DNA from: Pradoshia eiseniae
Lineage (GTDB): Bacteria; Bacillota; Bacilli; Bacillales; Pradoshiaceae
Reading direction: 5' to 3'
DNA length: 64,000 nucleotides
NCBI RefSeq assembly: GCF_002946355.1
Contig: NZ_PKOZ01000004.1
Location: 202,365 to 266,364 of the forward strand
A model generated the notes under the pieces. It was not told where the DNA came from and did no database searches. It saw only the letters and a program-made list of their open reading frames with translations. The position numbers were made by a program, and so were the translations under genes. Below, in pieces: positions 16,911 to 26,208 of the stretch (the first letter of the stretch is position 1; the number at the start of each line of letters is the position of its first letter).

Positions 16911-16955
16911 CAAAAATAGGCATCCCATATCAATTGAATATGGAATGCCTATTTA
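16911..16955 (-). terminator. Terminator of hemZ
   Basis: AAATAGGCAT-C-CCATAT pairs with ATATGG-A-ATGCCTATTT; minus-strand tail TTTTTG. Confidence 0.8.
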
Positions 16956-16957
16956 GT

Positions 16958-18463
16958 TTAATTAGAGAACAGTGTTTCCTCTAGGATATCGATTTTCTTC
17001 CTGGTGTAATGCTCATATCCCTCATTATAGGATTTAGGATCCTTCGGGTTGGCGAAATGCGTGATTTTCCCAGTGACTGGGTGGACGAACTTGCTTGCCG
17101 CCCCGCAGCCAAGCCCAAGAATGGTTTGCTGCTCCTCCATGATGAGGATATTATAAAGGCTGTCCATGCCCTCTTTCGCATACCCGACATTCTCAAGATT
17201 GCCGAGAATGTTCTTTTGTCGATAAAGGTAGTATGGGTGATAGCCATGAGCTTTTGTCCAGCTTTGTGCTTCCTCCATCATTTTCTCCACTTCATCTCGT
17301 CCCGCCACTTTATAGCGAGTCCGGTTCCTGGTCATCTCGGATGCCCTCTTGAAGGATAGCGTGTGGACAGTTAAAGATTCTGGCATTAATTTTTCCGTTT
17401 CATCAAGGCTATGCTTGAATTCTGGTACACCCTCTCCCGGTAGACCAATAATCAAATCCATATTGATATTGTCCATCCCGCATTCTTTCGCAAGCTTGTA
17501 CTTATCAATCGTTTCCTCTACTGTATGATGGCGGCCGATCGCCTTTAAGGTTTCTTGCGTATAGGACTGCGGATTGATACTGATACGATCGATATTCCAT
17601 TTTTTCATAACCTCAATTTTTTCTTCCGTAATGGTATCTGGGCGTCCTGCCTCCACCGTAATTTCTCGGACATTCTCTACATCAGGGAAGGATTCATAAA
17701 GCTCCTCATAGAGCATGTCCATTTCTTGTGCACTGATACTAGTGGGTGTCCCGCCGCCAAAGTAGATGGTTGTAATTTTTACATTCTTGTCTTTCAGCCA
17801 TTGTCCCATTTCTCTCATCTCATGATGCAAACCGCCGAGGAAAGATTCGACATTCCCCTGCCTCCCATTGATGGCATAGGCTGGGAAAGTGCAATAAGCG
17901 CATTTCGTCGGGCAGTATGGGATTCCGATATAAAGACTGATTTCCCTCTTTAAATCATATAGGTCCGGAATTGCCTCGAGCTGGCGGTCGACAATCCGCT
18001 CCAGTAAATCTAATTTTTCTTCTGAGATGGAGTATTGCTCTTTTAATTGCCTTTTCGCTTGCTCGGGCTCGATTCCTTGCTTGCGGTATTGATGCCAGAG
18101 CTTCGTTGGCCTAACTCCTGTCAGTAAGCCCCATTTCTGCACGATACCTGTATAATCCTCTAGTACCTTTAAAAAAACATATAAGTAAGCATTCTTGATT
18201 AGCTTAAAAAATGCTTTTTCATCCAGCTGCCCATTCGGTTCTAGCTGATAGGACGCTTTATGGTTCCGGTCATCAGAGCTCGCCTCTAAGATAGCCGTTA
18301 TATTCATCTCATCGTTTATTCTTTGCTGCTTAATAGTGATAACTATGTCTGCTTTACCGTCATTTTCCGTTGATAAATTGGATTCCTCAAAGAATAAATC
18401 CGCAATAAGAGATAAAGGTCGGATTAACCGTTCATCTTCAATACCTTTTACGTATATATGCAT
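16958..18463 (-). CDS. hemZ: Oxygen-independent coproporphyrinogen dehydrogenase HemZ
   Basis: This 501-residue radical SAM protein belongs to the HemN/HemZ group of heme synthesis. The SAM cluster motif is CPTKCAYCTF (about 178-187), followed by IYFGGGTPT and the EAGRPDTI region usual for HemN-like enzymes; an N-terminal domain of about 150 residues is specific to HemZ. The frame opens 21 codons earlier, but AAGGGGAT before the ATG at 18463 and the standard 501-residue length decide the start. It may act in anaerobic heme supply, as in B. subtilis. Confidence 0.93.
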   Translation of the reverse strand: MHIYVKGIEDERLIRPLSLIADLFFEESNLSTENDGKADIVITIKQQRINDEMNITAILEASSDDRNHKASYQLEPNGQLDEKAFFKLIKNAYLYVFLKVLEDYTGIVQKWGLLTGVRPTKLWHQYRKQGIEPEQAKRQLKEQYSISEEKLDLLERIVDRQLEAIPDLYDLKREISLYIGIPYCPTKCAYCTFPAYAINGRQGNVESFLGGLHHEMREMGQWLKDKNVKITTIYFGGGTPTSISAQEMDMLYEELYESFPDVENVREITVEAGRPDTITEEKIEVMKKWNIDRISINPQSYTQETLKAIGRHHTVEETIDKYKLAKECGMDNINMDLIIGLPGEGVPEFKHSLDETEKLMPESLTVHTLSFKRASEMTRNRTRYKVAGRDEVEKMMEEAQSWTKAHGYHPYYLYRQKNILGNLENVGYAKEGMDSLYNILIMEEQQTILGLGCGAASKFVHPVTGKITHFANPKDPKSYNEGYEHYTRKKIDILEETLFSN

Positions 18464-18599
18464 GCTGATCCCCTTTTTCCATGATTCAATCCTTTTCAGT
18501 TTACTAAGCCTGTATGGGCTGGTCAATTGCCAAAGATGAGTTTTTGCTTGTTAGATTTCCCATACATGGGCAAAATCATGACCCTGTTCAGTTCATTCA

Positions 18600-18631
18600 G
18601 AAAAACCAAGCGGTTACTTCCGCCTGGTTTC
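18600..18631 (-). terminator. Terminator of yhaX
   Basis: AAACCA-GGCGG and CCGC-TTGGTTT pair on the minus strand, followed by TTTTC. Confidence 0.75.
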
Positions 18632-18646
18632 ATGGGCAATCAATTG

Positions 18647-19516
18647 TTATCTATCGACCTTTATATTCATTTTCTTTAAGAATCCGATTGGATGCTGTCT
18701 TCTGAATACCTCTTTGATCAAATAGGCTACACCTAACTCATCATTGGTGCGAGTTAGCCATTTTGCTCGCCGCTTTACCTCATCAGCCGCATTGGAAACT
18801 GCTACACCTAGACCGGCATGACGGACAAGCTCCTCCTCATCCGGATCACACCCAATGATGACCATCTCATCAAGGGCGATGCCCCTGCTTTTGGCTAAGT
18901 ATCTGGCCGCAGTCGTCTTGGCGACAGATTTCGGGATAAGTGTTAATTTCCCGGGAAAACTCTCCTGAATTTCAACATTTTCAAACATCGCCATCAATCC
19001 CGCTCGTGTATCCTTCCGTTCTTTCTCATGTTGAATATATACATCAATCTGTAATGGAGATAGAGGTGTTTTCAATAAGTAATCATATAGAGAATCAACA
19101 AACTGCTGAGCATAGATGCCTGAATCGCCAGGAGTCCATTTGATTCTCGCAAACAAAGAACTTGGCAGGTCCTCCCTGTTTCCAATCGTGACATCCTCAT
19201 GAATGAGACGGATATGGCTTGAGATATTCTCCAGAAAGCGGACGATATCAATTGTTGTCTCTTCTGGAATCCGTTTTACATATATCGGTCTCTGCAAATC
19301 CTCCAAGATAAAGCCGCCTTGATGCGCTATGATATGAGGGTTGCATTTTAGCGCCTTTCCCGTTCTAAAGGCATGGTCATAATTATTCGATGTAATAAGT
19401 GCCACTTCGACACCTTTATTGGCTACATATTCGAGTGACTCTTTCGTGACTGGGTTCAGTTTCCCTTTTGAAGATAAAAGCGCACCATCCATATTTATCA
19501 TTAACAGTTTGTATAC
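18647..19516 (-). CDS. yhaX: HAD-superfamily protein YhaX, apparently lacking the catalytic aspartate
   Basis: This 289-residue protein has the Cof-type HAD (subclass IIB) layout and the position and length of B. subtilis YhaX. Motif I, normally DxDGTLL, reads INMDGALL with Asn9 in the nucleophile position; motif II is LITSN; motif IV, normally GDxxND, reads IGCDPDEEEL. Two deviating catalytic motifs suggest a phosphatase-dead or altered-activity member. The ATG at 19516 (AAAGGTGG upstream) was chosen over a start 11 codons earlier. Small-molecule binding without hydrolysis is possible. Confidence 0.82.
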   Translation of the reverse strand, partial: VYKLLMINMDGALLSSKGKLNPVTKESLEYVANKGVEVALITSNNYDHAFRTGKALKCNPHIIAHQGGFILEDLQRPIYVKRIPEETTIDIVRFLENISSHIRLIHEDVTIGNREDLPSSLFARIKWTPGDSGIYAQQFVDSLYDYLLKTPLSPLQIDVYIQHEKERKDTRAGLMAMFENVEIQESFPGKLTLIPKSVAKTTAARYLAKSRGIALDEMVIIGCDPDEEELVRHAGLGVAVSNAADEVKRRAKWLTRTNDELGVAYLIKEVFRRQHPIGFLKKMNIKVDR

Positions 19517-19603
19517 CATGATGTCTTTGCCACCTTTCATGATGCCCATATAATTCTCTATGAATCAGGCAAGGAAATTAGAACACGATATACAGGAGAC
19601 CCA

Positions 19604-19648
19604 TAAAAAAAGCTGATCTGATACAATCGTCAGATCAGCTTTTTTTTA
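19604..19648. terminator. Terminator of yheA
   Basis: AGCTGATCTGA pairs with TCAGATCAGCT around eight bases, with A-run and T-run at the two ends. It lies directly next to the yheA stop. Confidence 0.85.
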
Positions 19649-19999
19649 TTAACCTTGAGTTCCGTAAAGATCCTCTAGCGGTTTGGTGATGATACGATTC
19701 AAATCGCCAAGCACGACGCTCATGCGCTGCTCAGCCTCCATTAGGTTCGAAATCATCTCATGTTGTTGGACAAGAGCAACGGTTTTCTGCGCTTGCTGCA
19801 CTTCCTCTTCCGTAATTTCTTGGCCAGTCATTTGCTTTTCTTGAAGCTTAAGCTGGATATCACGGAAATTATGGAACATCGTTCTGGCACTTTCATCTGC
19901 CATGACTGCTTCATACTGTTTCTTTAACTCGGCATATTCTGCACTTTGGCGAATTCCATTCTCAACTGTGTATGCAAGATCATATAAATTTACTGACAT
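19649..19999 (-). CDS. yheA: YlbF/YmcA-family protein YheA
   Basis: This 116-residue, mostly helical protein belongs to the YheA/YmcA/YlbF family (UPF0342). Typical features are the N-terminal YDLAYTVENGIRQSAEYAELK helix and the central FRDIQLKLQEKQMTGQEITEEEVQ. The relatives YmcA and YlbF form a complex with YaaT that directs RNase Y; YheA itself has no assigned role. GGAGG lies before the ATG. yheB follows upstream on the same strand with a 95-base gap. Confidence 0.9.
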   Translation of the reverse strand: MSVNLYDLAYTVENGIRQSAEYAELKKQYEAVMADESARTMFHNFRDIQLKLQEKQMTGQEITEEEVQQAQKTVALVQQHEMISNLMEAEQRMSVVLGDLNRIITKPLEDLYGTQG

Positions 20000-20094
20000 G
20001 GGAAACCTCCTGTTTGCTAAACGCTAATTAGTCTCCATAACTATACCATTAACTGAAGAATCAATACACCCCATGTTTATTCGAAAGCGTTCGT

Positions 20095-21231
20095 TTAATT
20101 CATGATTATCATAAAGATTCCTTGAAATAAGCCAATGAGCCCACCAAGCAAGGCACCAAGATAGGTGATCATCTTTAGCTCGCTTTTCGTAATGGATAAG
20201 ACCATCTCCTCTAAGCGAGTTACCGGGAAGGAGGCAACCTGATCACGAACAATCTCTTCAAGCCTGAACTTTTCCATAATGACCGGCACCTGATTAATAA
20301 TTCGTTCTGATACCGTTTCAATCAATTCGGGCAATACGCGCCCCTTGATTATCTCGCTCCACTCACCTGTCAATTTGGACAATGGCATAGCGGATAAGTC
20401 GAGCTGCTCATAAGCATAGAAAATTCCCTTATGAATAAGATTCTTTTGTTCAGCAAGGGAATAATACTGTTCTGCCTCCGACACGGTCATGTTCTTTAGT
20501 TTATTCCATTCGTTGACGAGTATCTGTGTAAGTGTATCCTTTGTTCCTGGATTGGCAAGAAATTTAATGATTTCAGGCTGAAGCTTCTCCCCAAGATTGA
20601 CATTACCTAGAAGCATTTGCATAAAACCGCCGAGCTTGCCTCTTTCCATCATAAAGTCATCAGCCATTTTCTGAAGTCTCGCTTTTCCTTCTGTACTTAC
20701 AAAGAAGGCAATCCCTTTATCCAAAATATATTGGGAAACATCCGGCAACTTTTCTTCTACCTTTTCTCCTAAACTTTCAGGCAGGAAAGAGATAATCGGT
20801 TTCTCTTGGTTGGATTGATACCAGCCTTCCACCCAATTAGACGATTTATCAGCGATTCGGTGGACAAGCCTGTCAGGCATATCATCTATTCCCATTTTTC
20901 GAAAGGCATCCTCTATCGTCATTTCCGAAAAAATGGTCCGATCCAGCATCAACTCAGCCATTCTTTTCGCCTCTACTTTGACGGAAGATGTGAGTAATTT
21001 CTGTTTGATGCTTTCAGGTGTGATTAAATGCTGGACAACCAGTCTTCCCATTTGGACAGCAAGCTCATCACGCCTTTTCGGTATTAAACCCGGGGTAAAG
21101 GGCAAGCGTCTCCCAAAAAGATATTTAGGCTCATATGGATGAAACAGCATCTTTATAGCAAGAGCATTGGTAATTCCGCCTATGACTGCCCCAACGATGA
21201 CCACTGTCGCGATTGTCACAAAGTAGTTCAT
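20095..21231 (-). CDS. yheB: DUF445 membrane protein YheB
   Basis: This 378-residue protein has one membrane helix at each end (about 2-25 and 355-377) and a long helical soluble region between them, the DUF445/YheB plan. The N-terminal motif [41 protein letters not shown] is highly characteristic. Position beside yheA agrees with B. subtilis. Function is unknown. Confidence 0.9.
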   Translation of the reverse strand: MNYFVTIATVVIVGAVIGGITNALAIKMLFHPYEPKYLFGRRLPFTPGLIPKRRDELAVQMGRLVVQHLITPESIKQKLLTSSVKVEAKRMAELMLDRTIFSEMTIEDAFRKMGIDDMPDRLVHRIADKSSNWVEGWYQSNQEKPIISFLPESLGEKVEEKLPDVSQYILDKGIAFFVSTEGKARLQKMADDFMMERGKLGGFMQMLLGNVNLGEKLQPEIIKFLANPGTKDTLTQILVNEWNKLKNMTVSEAEQYYSLAEQKNLIHKGIFYAYEQLDLSAMPLSKLTGEWSEIIKGRVLPELIETVSERIINQVPVIMEKFRLEEIVRDQVASFPVTRLEEMVLSITKSELKMITYLGALLGGLIGLFQGIFMIIMN

Positions 21232-21530
21232 ATTTTTTGCTCCTTCTTCTTTTAAAAGCTAATAAAGAATAGTTTAGACGGTAATAGCTATTAATTGCAA
21301 TATAAACGGCACTCTTTTTCATTTATTTATAAACCCTGATAGAAGCCTAATCGGAAGAAATTGTTTTATAATAAAATCAGATAATTTTTACCTATTTATA
21401 TTCTCAATAATCAAACCATCTAATAGAATCATTTCCCACATAAAATAGAAAAAAGAATATGAATATCCATTAAATAAGCTATTTCATTGATTAAACAATT
21501 CATTAAAGAAAAGATGAGGAGCACTATACT

Positions 21531-21746
21531 ATGATTAGTCATTTTACTTTCCAATCACTCTATCAAACAGAGAAAATACCAGGCTGGTCTTTCTCTTTCT
21601 ATTATGAAGGAAAACGCTATACTGGTGTCTACCATAAGGATGGCTCCATTGAATGGACAAACAACTTGCCGTCCGAAAGCTCCCTTAAAGAGCTGGAATC
21701 AAGACTTCATGAATTGATGCTTTACCATGTATATGACAATCAATAG
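21531..21746 (+). CDS. yheE: YheE-family protein
   Basis: This 71-residue protein begins MISHFTFQSLYQTEKIPGWSFSFYYEGKRYTGVYHKDG and matches YheE (DUF5342) of B. subtilis, again in the expected neighbourhood. GATGAGGAGC precedes the ATG. The PucR-type regulator gene starts 32 bases downstream, so the two may be cotranscribed. Function unknown. Confidence 0.8.
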   Translation: MISHFTFQSLYQTEKIPGWSFSFYYEGKRYTGVYHKDGSIEWTNNLPSESSLKELESRLHELMLYHVYDNQ

Positions 21747-21778
21747 CATGTATTACCGCATTATGGAGGCTAGTCGAC

Positions 21779-22684
21779 ATGAACAATGATTTACAAGAGC
21801 TATTTCCAGATTTAATTCAGGTTTCCTACCCTTTGAAGGACTCCTCCTACCATTGGTATTTGAACAAACAGCACGGATATATCGGCATCCCGAAAGAATC
21901 CATAAATGCTGACCAAAAAGCGGTCCTTGAATTCTTCTTAGAACCGTTTACCTTGAATACTGACCAATTAAACATGACAGCTGTACAAAACATCTGGCAT
22001 GATCTCGTATATAGGGGAAACCTAAATAGATTAGAGGAAGCAGGTTCAGGTTCCTACCGATTTATCCACTTTTATTTAGCTAGCAATGATACCAGCCGAG
22101 TTGATTTCAGTGCGGCTATCCATACACTTTTTCCTGATGCTGTTCTTTGCTGGAAAGATCGCTCCAGCGGCGTGGTCATAGAACAGTCGACAGTAAGCAT
22201 GATGACTAACAAAGATTTTGGTGCGATTATCGATACTCTTGAAAGCGATTTATATGCCCATCTGCGCCTTTTTATCGGGAAGTACTATCCTGTTGATGAA
22301 AGAATCGTTCAGAATTTCCAGGCAGAAGAAACCTGCTTCAATGTCCTGTCAATTGCGAATCCCAAATTGCGGGTAACAAGCTTTTCCCAAGCCTTTATTG
22401 ATTTGATTCTCACCGGACAAAACCAGCAGCTTTGTCAGTCAATGGCACGAAATATGCTCGGCTCCATCGTTAATGAAATGGATTTGGTTGAGACAATCAA
22501 GGTTTATATTGAGTCAAATGCAAATGCCACAGTAGCAGCAAAAAAACTATACCTGCACCGCAACAGCCTAAATTACCGTCTGGACAAATTCCTCGAGATT
22601 ACCGGACTGGATATGAGACAATTTGAAGATAGCTTAAGCGCCTATCTAGCCATCCGCCTCCTGGAAGGATTGGAAGAGAAGTAA
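21779..22684 (+). CDS. PucR-type helix-turn-helix regulator
   Basis: This 301-residue protein ends in the PucR C-terminal HTH (about residues 235-295): AKKLYLHRNSLNYRLDKFLEITGLDMRQFEDSLSAYLAIRLLE, the classical RNSLxYRL recognition motif of the CdaR/PucR family. The N-terminal 220 residues have no domain I can name and may sense a metabolite. TGGAGGC precedes the ATG. An MsmX-type sugar ABC ATPase gene follows 124 bases downstream, so it may control carbohydrate uptake. Confidence 0.8.
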   Translation: MNNDLQELFPDLIQVSYPLKDSSYHWYLNKQHGYIGIPKESINADQKAVLEFFLEPFTLNTDQLNMTAVQNIWHDLVYRGNLNRLEEAGSGSYRFIHFYLASNDTSRVDFSAAIHTLFPDAVLCWKDRSSGVVIEQSTVSMMTNKDFGAIIDTLESDLYAHLRLFIGKYYPVDERIVQNFQAEETCFNVLSIANPKLRVTSFSQAFIDLILTGQNQQLCQSMARNMLGSIVNEMDLVETIKVYIESNANATVAAKKLYLHRNSLNYRLDKFLEITGLDMRQFEDSLSAYLAIRLLEGLEEK

Positions 22685-22808
22685 GCAAATAGCCCAAAAC
22701 TTGGATATTTCTTTGTGCACCATGACCATATATTTTTACCCTATGTATTAGTAATATAGTATCTGAAAAGGGTTACATATTTTAGATACGGTCAAGGAGG
22801 CTATTAGC

Positions 22809-23912
22809 ATGGCAGAATTAAGACTCGAGCATATTTACAAGGTTTACGATAATAAAGTAACAGCTGTAACGGATTTTGATTTGCACATACAGGATAAGGA
22901 ATTCATCGTATTTGTTGGGCCTTCCGGCTGCGGTAAATCCACAACTCTTCGTATGATTGCCGGACTGGAGGAAATCTCCAAAGGCGATTTTTATATCGAT
23001 GATAAACGCGTGAACGATGTTCCGCCTAAAGATCGTGACATCGCTATGGTGTTCCAAAACTACGCTCTATATCCGCATATGTCCGTTTATGATAATATGG
23101 CATTCGGATTAAAGCTTCGTAAATTTGATAAAGCTGAAATTGACCGTCGCGTGAAAGACGCAGCCCGCATTCTTGGATTGGAAGAATATTTGAACAGAAA
23201 GCCAAAGGCTTTATCAGGCGGTCAGCGCCAGCGTGTGGCTCTTGGCCGTGCCATTGTCCGTGATGCGAAGGTTTTCCTCATGGATGAACCTTTGTCTAAC
23301 CTTGATGCCAAACTACGCGTTCAAATGCGTGCTGAAATTTCAAAGCTTCACCAACGCCTGAATACAACGACTATCTATGTAACGCATGACCAAACAGAAG
23401 CCATGACAATGGCCACCCGCCTTGTTGTCATGAAAGACGGCTTCATCCAGCAGGTCGGTGCGCCAAAAGATGTATATGAAAACCCTGAAAATGTCTTCGT
23501 CGGAGGATTCATCGGATCTCCTGCGATGAACTTCCTGAACGGAACCATTAAAGAAGACGGATATTTCGTAACAGGCGATACACGTATCGCCGTTCCTGAA
23601 GGAAAGCTAAGCTACCTTCGTGCCCAAGGCTATATCAATAAAGACATCATTTTAGGCATCCGTCCTGAAGATATCCATGATGAGCCCGTCTTTATCAATG
23701 CCTCTCCTGAAACGAGCGTTAAATGCCAAATTGAAGTGGCTGAATTAATGGGAGCAGAAACAATGCTCTATACTTCTATAGAAGGGCAATCCATTGTAGC
23801 TCGGATTGATTCACGTTCTGATATCAAACCGATGGACACACTACAATTAGGGTTGGATTTAAATAAAGCCCATTTCTTCGATAAAGAAACAGAAGCAAGG
23901 ATTCGTCCTTAA
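22809..23912 (+). CDS. msmX: Sugar ABC transporter ATPase, MsmX/UgpC type
   Basis: This 367-residue ATPase energises carbohydrate ABC importers. Walker A GPSGCGKST is at about 37-45, the Q-loop VFQNYALYPH at about 80-89, the signature LSGGQRQRVALGRA at about 135-148 and Walker B VFLMDEPLSNLDAKLR at about 153-168. The C-terminal TOBE regulatory domain (about 235-365) is as in MsmX/UgpC. CAAGGAGG precedes the ATG. No permease or binding protein lies nearby: like MsmX of B. subtilis it probably serves several importers encoded elsewhere. Confidence 0.92.
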   Translation: MAELRLEHIYKVYDNKVTAVTDFDLHIQDKEFIVFVGPSGCGKSTTLRMIAGLEEISKGDFYIDDKRVNDVPPKDRDIAMVFQNYALYPHMSVYDNMAFGLKLRKFDKAEIDRRVKDAARILGLEEYLNRKPKALSGGQRQRVALGRAIVRDAKVFLMDEPLSNLDAKLRVQMRAEISKLHQRLNTTTIYVTHDQTEAMTMATRLVVMKDGFIQQVGAPKDVYENPENVFVGGFIGSPAMNFLNGTIKEDGYFVTGDTRIAVPEGKLSYLRAQGYINKDIILGIRPEDIHDEPVFINASPETSVKCQIEVAELMGAETMLYTSIEGQSIVARIDSRSDIKPMDTLQLGLDLNKAHFFDKETEARIRP

Positions 23913-23917
23913 TAGTG

Positions 23918-23953
23918 AAGAGCCGAATGGTCATCGCCATTCGGCTTTTTTAT
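23918..23953 (+). terminator. Terminator of msmX
   Basis: AAGAGCCGAATGG pairs with CCATTCGGCTTTT around six bases, with T7. Confidence 0.88.
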
Positions 23954-23958
23954 GGTAC

Positions 23959-24201
23959 CTAAATCTCCACTATTGCTGCGGTTAGATCTTTTCCACATCC
24001 CTTGCAAAAGAAAAGATGATAGCATAGGTTTTCCTTAGTTGAATGAACATCCCCATCATTCTGCTTTTGCGTGGCAATATTTAGGTAAGCGCTGTAATCA
24101 TCATCATAATCCATCACTCTTCCCATATCAGAAAGATCAGTTCCGCATGATGTACACGTCTCCTCCATGACACAAAGTCCATTGCATAAAGGACATTCCA
24201 T
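23959..24201 (-). CDS. Small zinc-ribbon-like protein, 80 residues
   Basis: The family is not one I can name. The protein carries four CxxC-type pairs: CPLCNGLC (3-10), CTSCG (16-20) and CKGCG near residue 67, so it probably binds one or two zinc ions. The middle (DYDDDYSAYLNIATQKQND) is acidic. GGAGCGG lies upstream of the ATG. It converges on msmX. A role cannot be given. Confidence 0.65.
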   Translation of the reverse strand: MECPLCNGLCVMEETCTSCGTDLSDMGRVMDYDDDYSAYLNIATQKQNDGDVHSTKENLCYHLFFCKGCGKDLTAAIVEI

Positions 24202-24290
24202 CCTAAACCGCTCCTTTATCGATTAATCTCCTGTTAGAATGTCCAAATCTCCTCAATTCCACCTATCCCATAATTTCTCTTTTTAAATTC

Positions 24291-24321
24291 TGTATGAAAA
24301 AGGACTGTCGAAACTATACTA
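24291..24321 (+). promoter_or_regulatory. Possible SigG/SigF-type promoter of the tRNA-like RNA and SASP gene
   Basis: TGTATG at 24291-24296 and TATACTA at 24315-24321 are 18 bases apart and resemble the -35 and -10 of forespore promoters, as expected for a SASP gene. TATACT could equally be a SigA -10. Confidence 0.35.
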
Positions 24322-24344
24322 TCATTACAATCAAACATTCACTT

Positions 24345-24428
24345 TGGGTCAAGCCATACAAGGGGCATACAGGAGAAAACACCGTTCTCTTCTGTGACAA
24401 GCCGGTTCGATTCCGGCTGACCCAGCCA
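24345..24428 (+). ncRNA. tRNA-like RNA with encoded CCA, non-canonical anticodon arm
   Basis: A 7-bp perfect acceptor stem (TGGGTCA 24345-24351, TGACCCA 24418-24424) is followed by G and an encoded CCA (24426-24428). The T arm is canonical: GCCGG, loop TTCGATT, CCGGC (24401-24417). A short D arm GCC/GGC encloses a loop with GG (24362-24363). The anticodon arm is unusual: GAGAA (24373-24377)/TTCTC (24385-24389) closes a 7-base loop AACACCG with no U33, and is extended by ACAG/CTGT with a TT bulge. Position 8 is A, not U. It should not decode normally. It lies in the leader of the SASP gene, ending 13 bases before its ribosome site. Compare tRNA-Other described in Bacillus cereus. Confidence 0.75.
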
Positions 24429-24455
24429 AACCAAATTTTAAGGAGGATATCTATC

Positions 24456-24665
24456 ATGGCACAAAATAGTTCAGGCAATTCCTCTAATCAATTGCTTACA
24501 CCAGGAGCAGCTCAAGCAATTGACCAAATGAAATATGAAATCTCCAGTGAATTCGGAGTGAACCTAGGAGCAGAGACAACTTCTCGTGCAAATGGTTCAG
24601 TCGGCGGAGAAATCACAAAACGCCTTGTCCGCATGGGTGAACAGCAAATTAGCGGTCAAAAATAA
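24456..24665 (+). CDS. Alpha/beta-type small acid-soluble spore protein (SASP)
   Basis: This 69-residue SASP coats and protects DNA in the dormant spore. It contains both family blocks: the germination protease region [16 protein letters not shown], which includes the GPR cleavage context (E-F/G), and [19 protein letters not shown], which binds DNA. AAGGAGGATATCT precedes the ATG at 24456; the open frame upstream overlaps the tRNA-like RNA and is not coding. A strong terminator follows. Which SASP paralogue it is cannot be told. Confidence 0.95.
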   Translation: MAQNSSGNSSNQLLTPGAAQAIDQMKYEISSEFGVNLGAETTSRANGSVGGEITKRLVRMGEQQISGQK

Positions 24666-24689
24666 TCATCTAACTGAATATACTGGCTA

Positions 24690-24726
24690 AAAAACCCCCA
24701 TCCGAATGATTCGGATGGGGGTTCTG
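24690..24726. terminator. Bidirectional terminator between the SASP gene and fumC
   Basis: AACCCCCATCCGAA pairs with TTCGGATGGGGGTT around three bases; an A-run precedes it. Confidence 0.85.
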
Positions 24727-24734
24727 AATGTTTG

Positions 24735-26123
24735 TTACCCTTTCTGCTTGACCATATCACTTGGGTTGACCCATTGGTCGAACTCTTCTTCTGTTAAATG
24801 TCCTAGCTTTATAGCCGCTTCCTTCAATGTGCTATTGTCATTAAAGGCAAGCTTCGCAATTGCGGCTGCTTTTTCATAGCCGATATGCGGGTTTAACGCC
24901 GTAACGAGCATCAGTGAGGATTCTACATTCTTGGCGATGCTCTCCACATTAGCCTCTAGGCCAACTAGACAATTCACACGGAAAGATTCAAGTGCATCAG
25001 CCATTAATCTTGCCGATTGCAAGAAATTATAGGCAATGACAGGCTTAAATACGTTCAATTCGAAATTTCCTTGGCTTGCAGCAAATCCAATCGCTGCATC
25101 ATTGCCAAACACTTGAACAGCCACCATGGTTAAAGCTTCACTTTGTGTCGGATTCACTTTACCAGGCATGATAGAGCTTCCTGGTTCATTCGCTGGAATG
25201 GTTAGTTCACCGATACCGCTTCGTGGGCCGCTCGCCAACCAGCGTATGTCATTGGCAATCTTCATCGCATCCATCGCAAGGGCTTTGATGGCACCATGAA
25301 CATAGACGATTTCATCATGACTTGTTAAAGCATGGAATTTATTCGGAGATGACGTGAAATCGTAGCCAGTTTGTTCTGCTAGATGGGCCGCCGTCCTCTC
25401 TCCAAATTCAATATGGGCATTAATGCCGGTACCGACTGCCGTACCGCCAATAGCTAAGGAAAGCAATTTATTGGCACTTTCCTCAATCATTTGCTCCGAA
25501 CGTTCAATCATATATCTCCAGCCACTGATTTCTTGGCCTAGTGTCAATGGTGTCGCATCTTGAAGATGGGTTCTCCCAATCTTTACGATATCCTTAAATT
25601 CTTCTTCCTTCTCAAGAAGCACTTTCTTGAATTCAGCAACCTCAGGAAGGACCCTCTCTTGGATGATGGAATAAGTCGCCACATGCAGGGCTGTTGGATA
25701 TGTATCATTCGAGCTTTGAGACATATTCACATCATCATTTGGATGAAGGACCTCTTCAATCCCTTGTTCACGAAGCCATTGATTGCCTTTGAATGCCACG
25801 ACTTCATTTACATTCATATTGCTTTGCGTTCCGCTTCCAGTTTGCCAAACCTTCAAAGGAAAATGCTCGTCTAATTGACCAGCTATAATTTCGTCACATA
25901 CTTTTGAGATTGCGTTCTTCTTATTGTCTGTTAGATTGCCCAATTCATAATTCGTGTGGGCAGCTGCCTTTTTTAATTGCGCAAAGGAGCGAACAATCTC
26001 AAGCGGCATAATTTCTTCACCAATTTTGAAATTATTGCGGCTTCTCTCCGTTTGTGCACCCCATAAACTTTCAGCAGGAACTTTCACTTCCCCCATGGTG
26101 TCTTTCTCAATCCGATATTCCAC
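24735..26123 (-). CDS. fumC: Fumarate hydratase, class II
   Basis: This 462-residue enzyme interconverts fumarate and malate in the citrate cycle; it is the fumarase/aspartase-type, iron-free class II enzyme. Signatures visible are [12 protein letters not shown] (about 97-109), [11 protein letters not shown] (about 138-148) and the catalytic-loop [15 protein letters not shown] (about 317-331). The true start is GTG at 26123, preceded by AGGAGG, giving the family length of 462; an upstream extension is rejected. A cre-like site lies 72 bases upstream. It stands alone. Confidence 0.96.
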   Translation of the reverse strand: MEYRIEKDTMGEVKVPAESLWGAQTERSRNNFKIGEEIMPLEIVRSFAQLKKAAAHTNYELGNLTDNKKNAISKVCDEIIAGQLDEHFPLKVWQTGSGTQSNMNVNEVVAFKGNQWLREQGIEEVLHPNDDVNMSQSSNDTYPTALHVATYSIIQERVLPEVAEFKKVLLEKEEEFKDIVKIGRTHLQDATPLTLGQEISGWRYMIERSEQMIEESANKLLSLAIGGTAVGTGINAHIEFGERTAAHLAEQTGYDFTSSPNKFHALTSHDEIVYVHGAIKALAMDAMKIANDIRWLASGPRSGIGELTIPANEPGSSIMPGKVNPTQSEALTMVAVQVFGNDAAIGFAASQGNFELNVFKPVIAYNFLQSARLMADALESFRVNCLVGLEANVESIAKNVESSLMLVTALNPHIGYEKAAAIAKLAFNDNSTLKEAAIKLGHLTEEEFDQWVNPSDMVKQKG

Positions 26124-26194
26124 GTAAAATCCTCCTATCACCCTAAAAAGTCTTTCTAGTAAAAACATACTCTGTCTGGAAGCAAACGGTCAAA

Positions 26195-26208
26195 TGATAG
26201 CGCTTAAA
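26195..26208. promoter_or_regulatory. Possible cre (CcpA) site upstream of fumC
   Basis: On the minus strand TTTAAGCGCTATCA matches TGWAARCGYTWNCW at 13 of 14 positions, failing only at position 2. Carbon-catabolite control of a TCA-cycle gene would be sensible. Confidence 0.4.

Noticed and set aside
24345..24428. Functional tRNA for a standard amino acid
   Set aside because: The loop lacks U33 and position 8 is A; no anticodon can be read in the normal frame.
24294..24455. N-terminal extension of the SASP gene
   Set aside because: It would translate through the tRNA-like structure and lacks a ribosome site; the ATG at 24456 has AAGGAGG and gives the normal SASP length.
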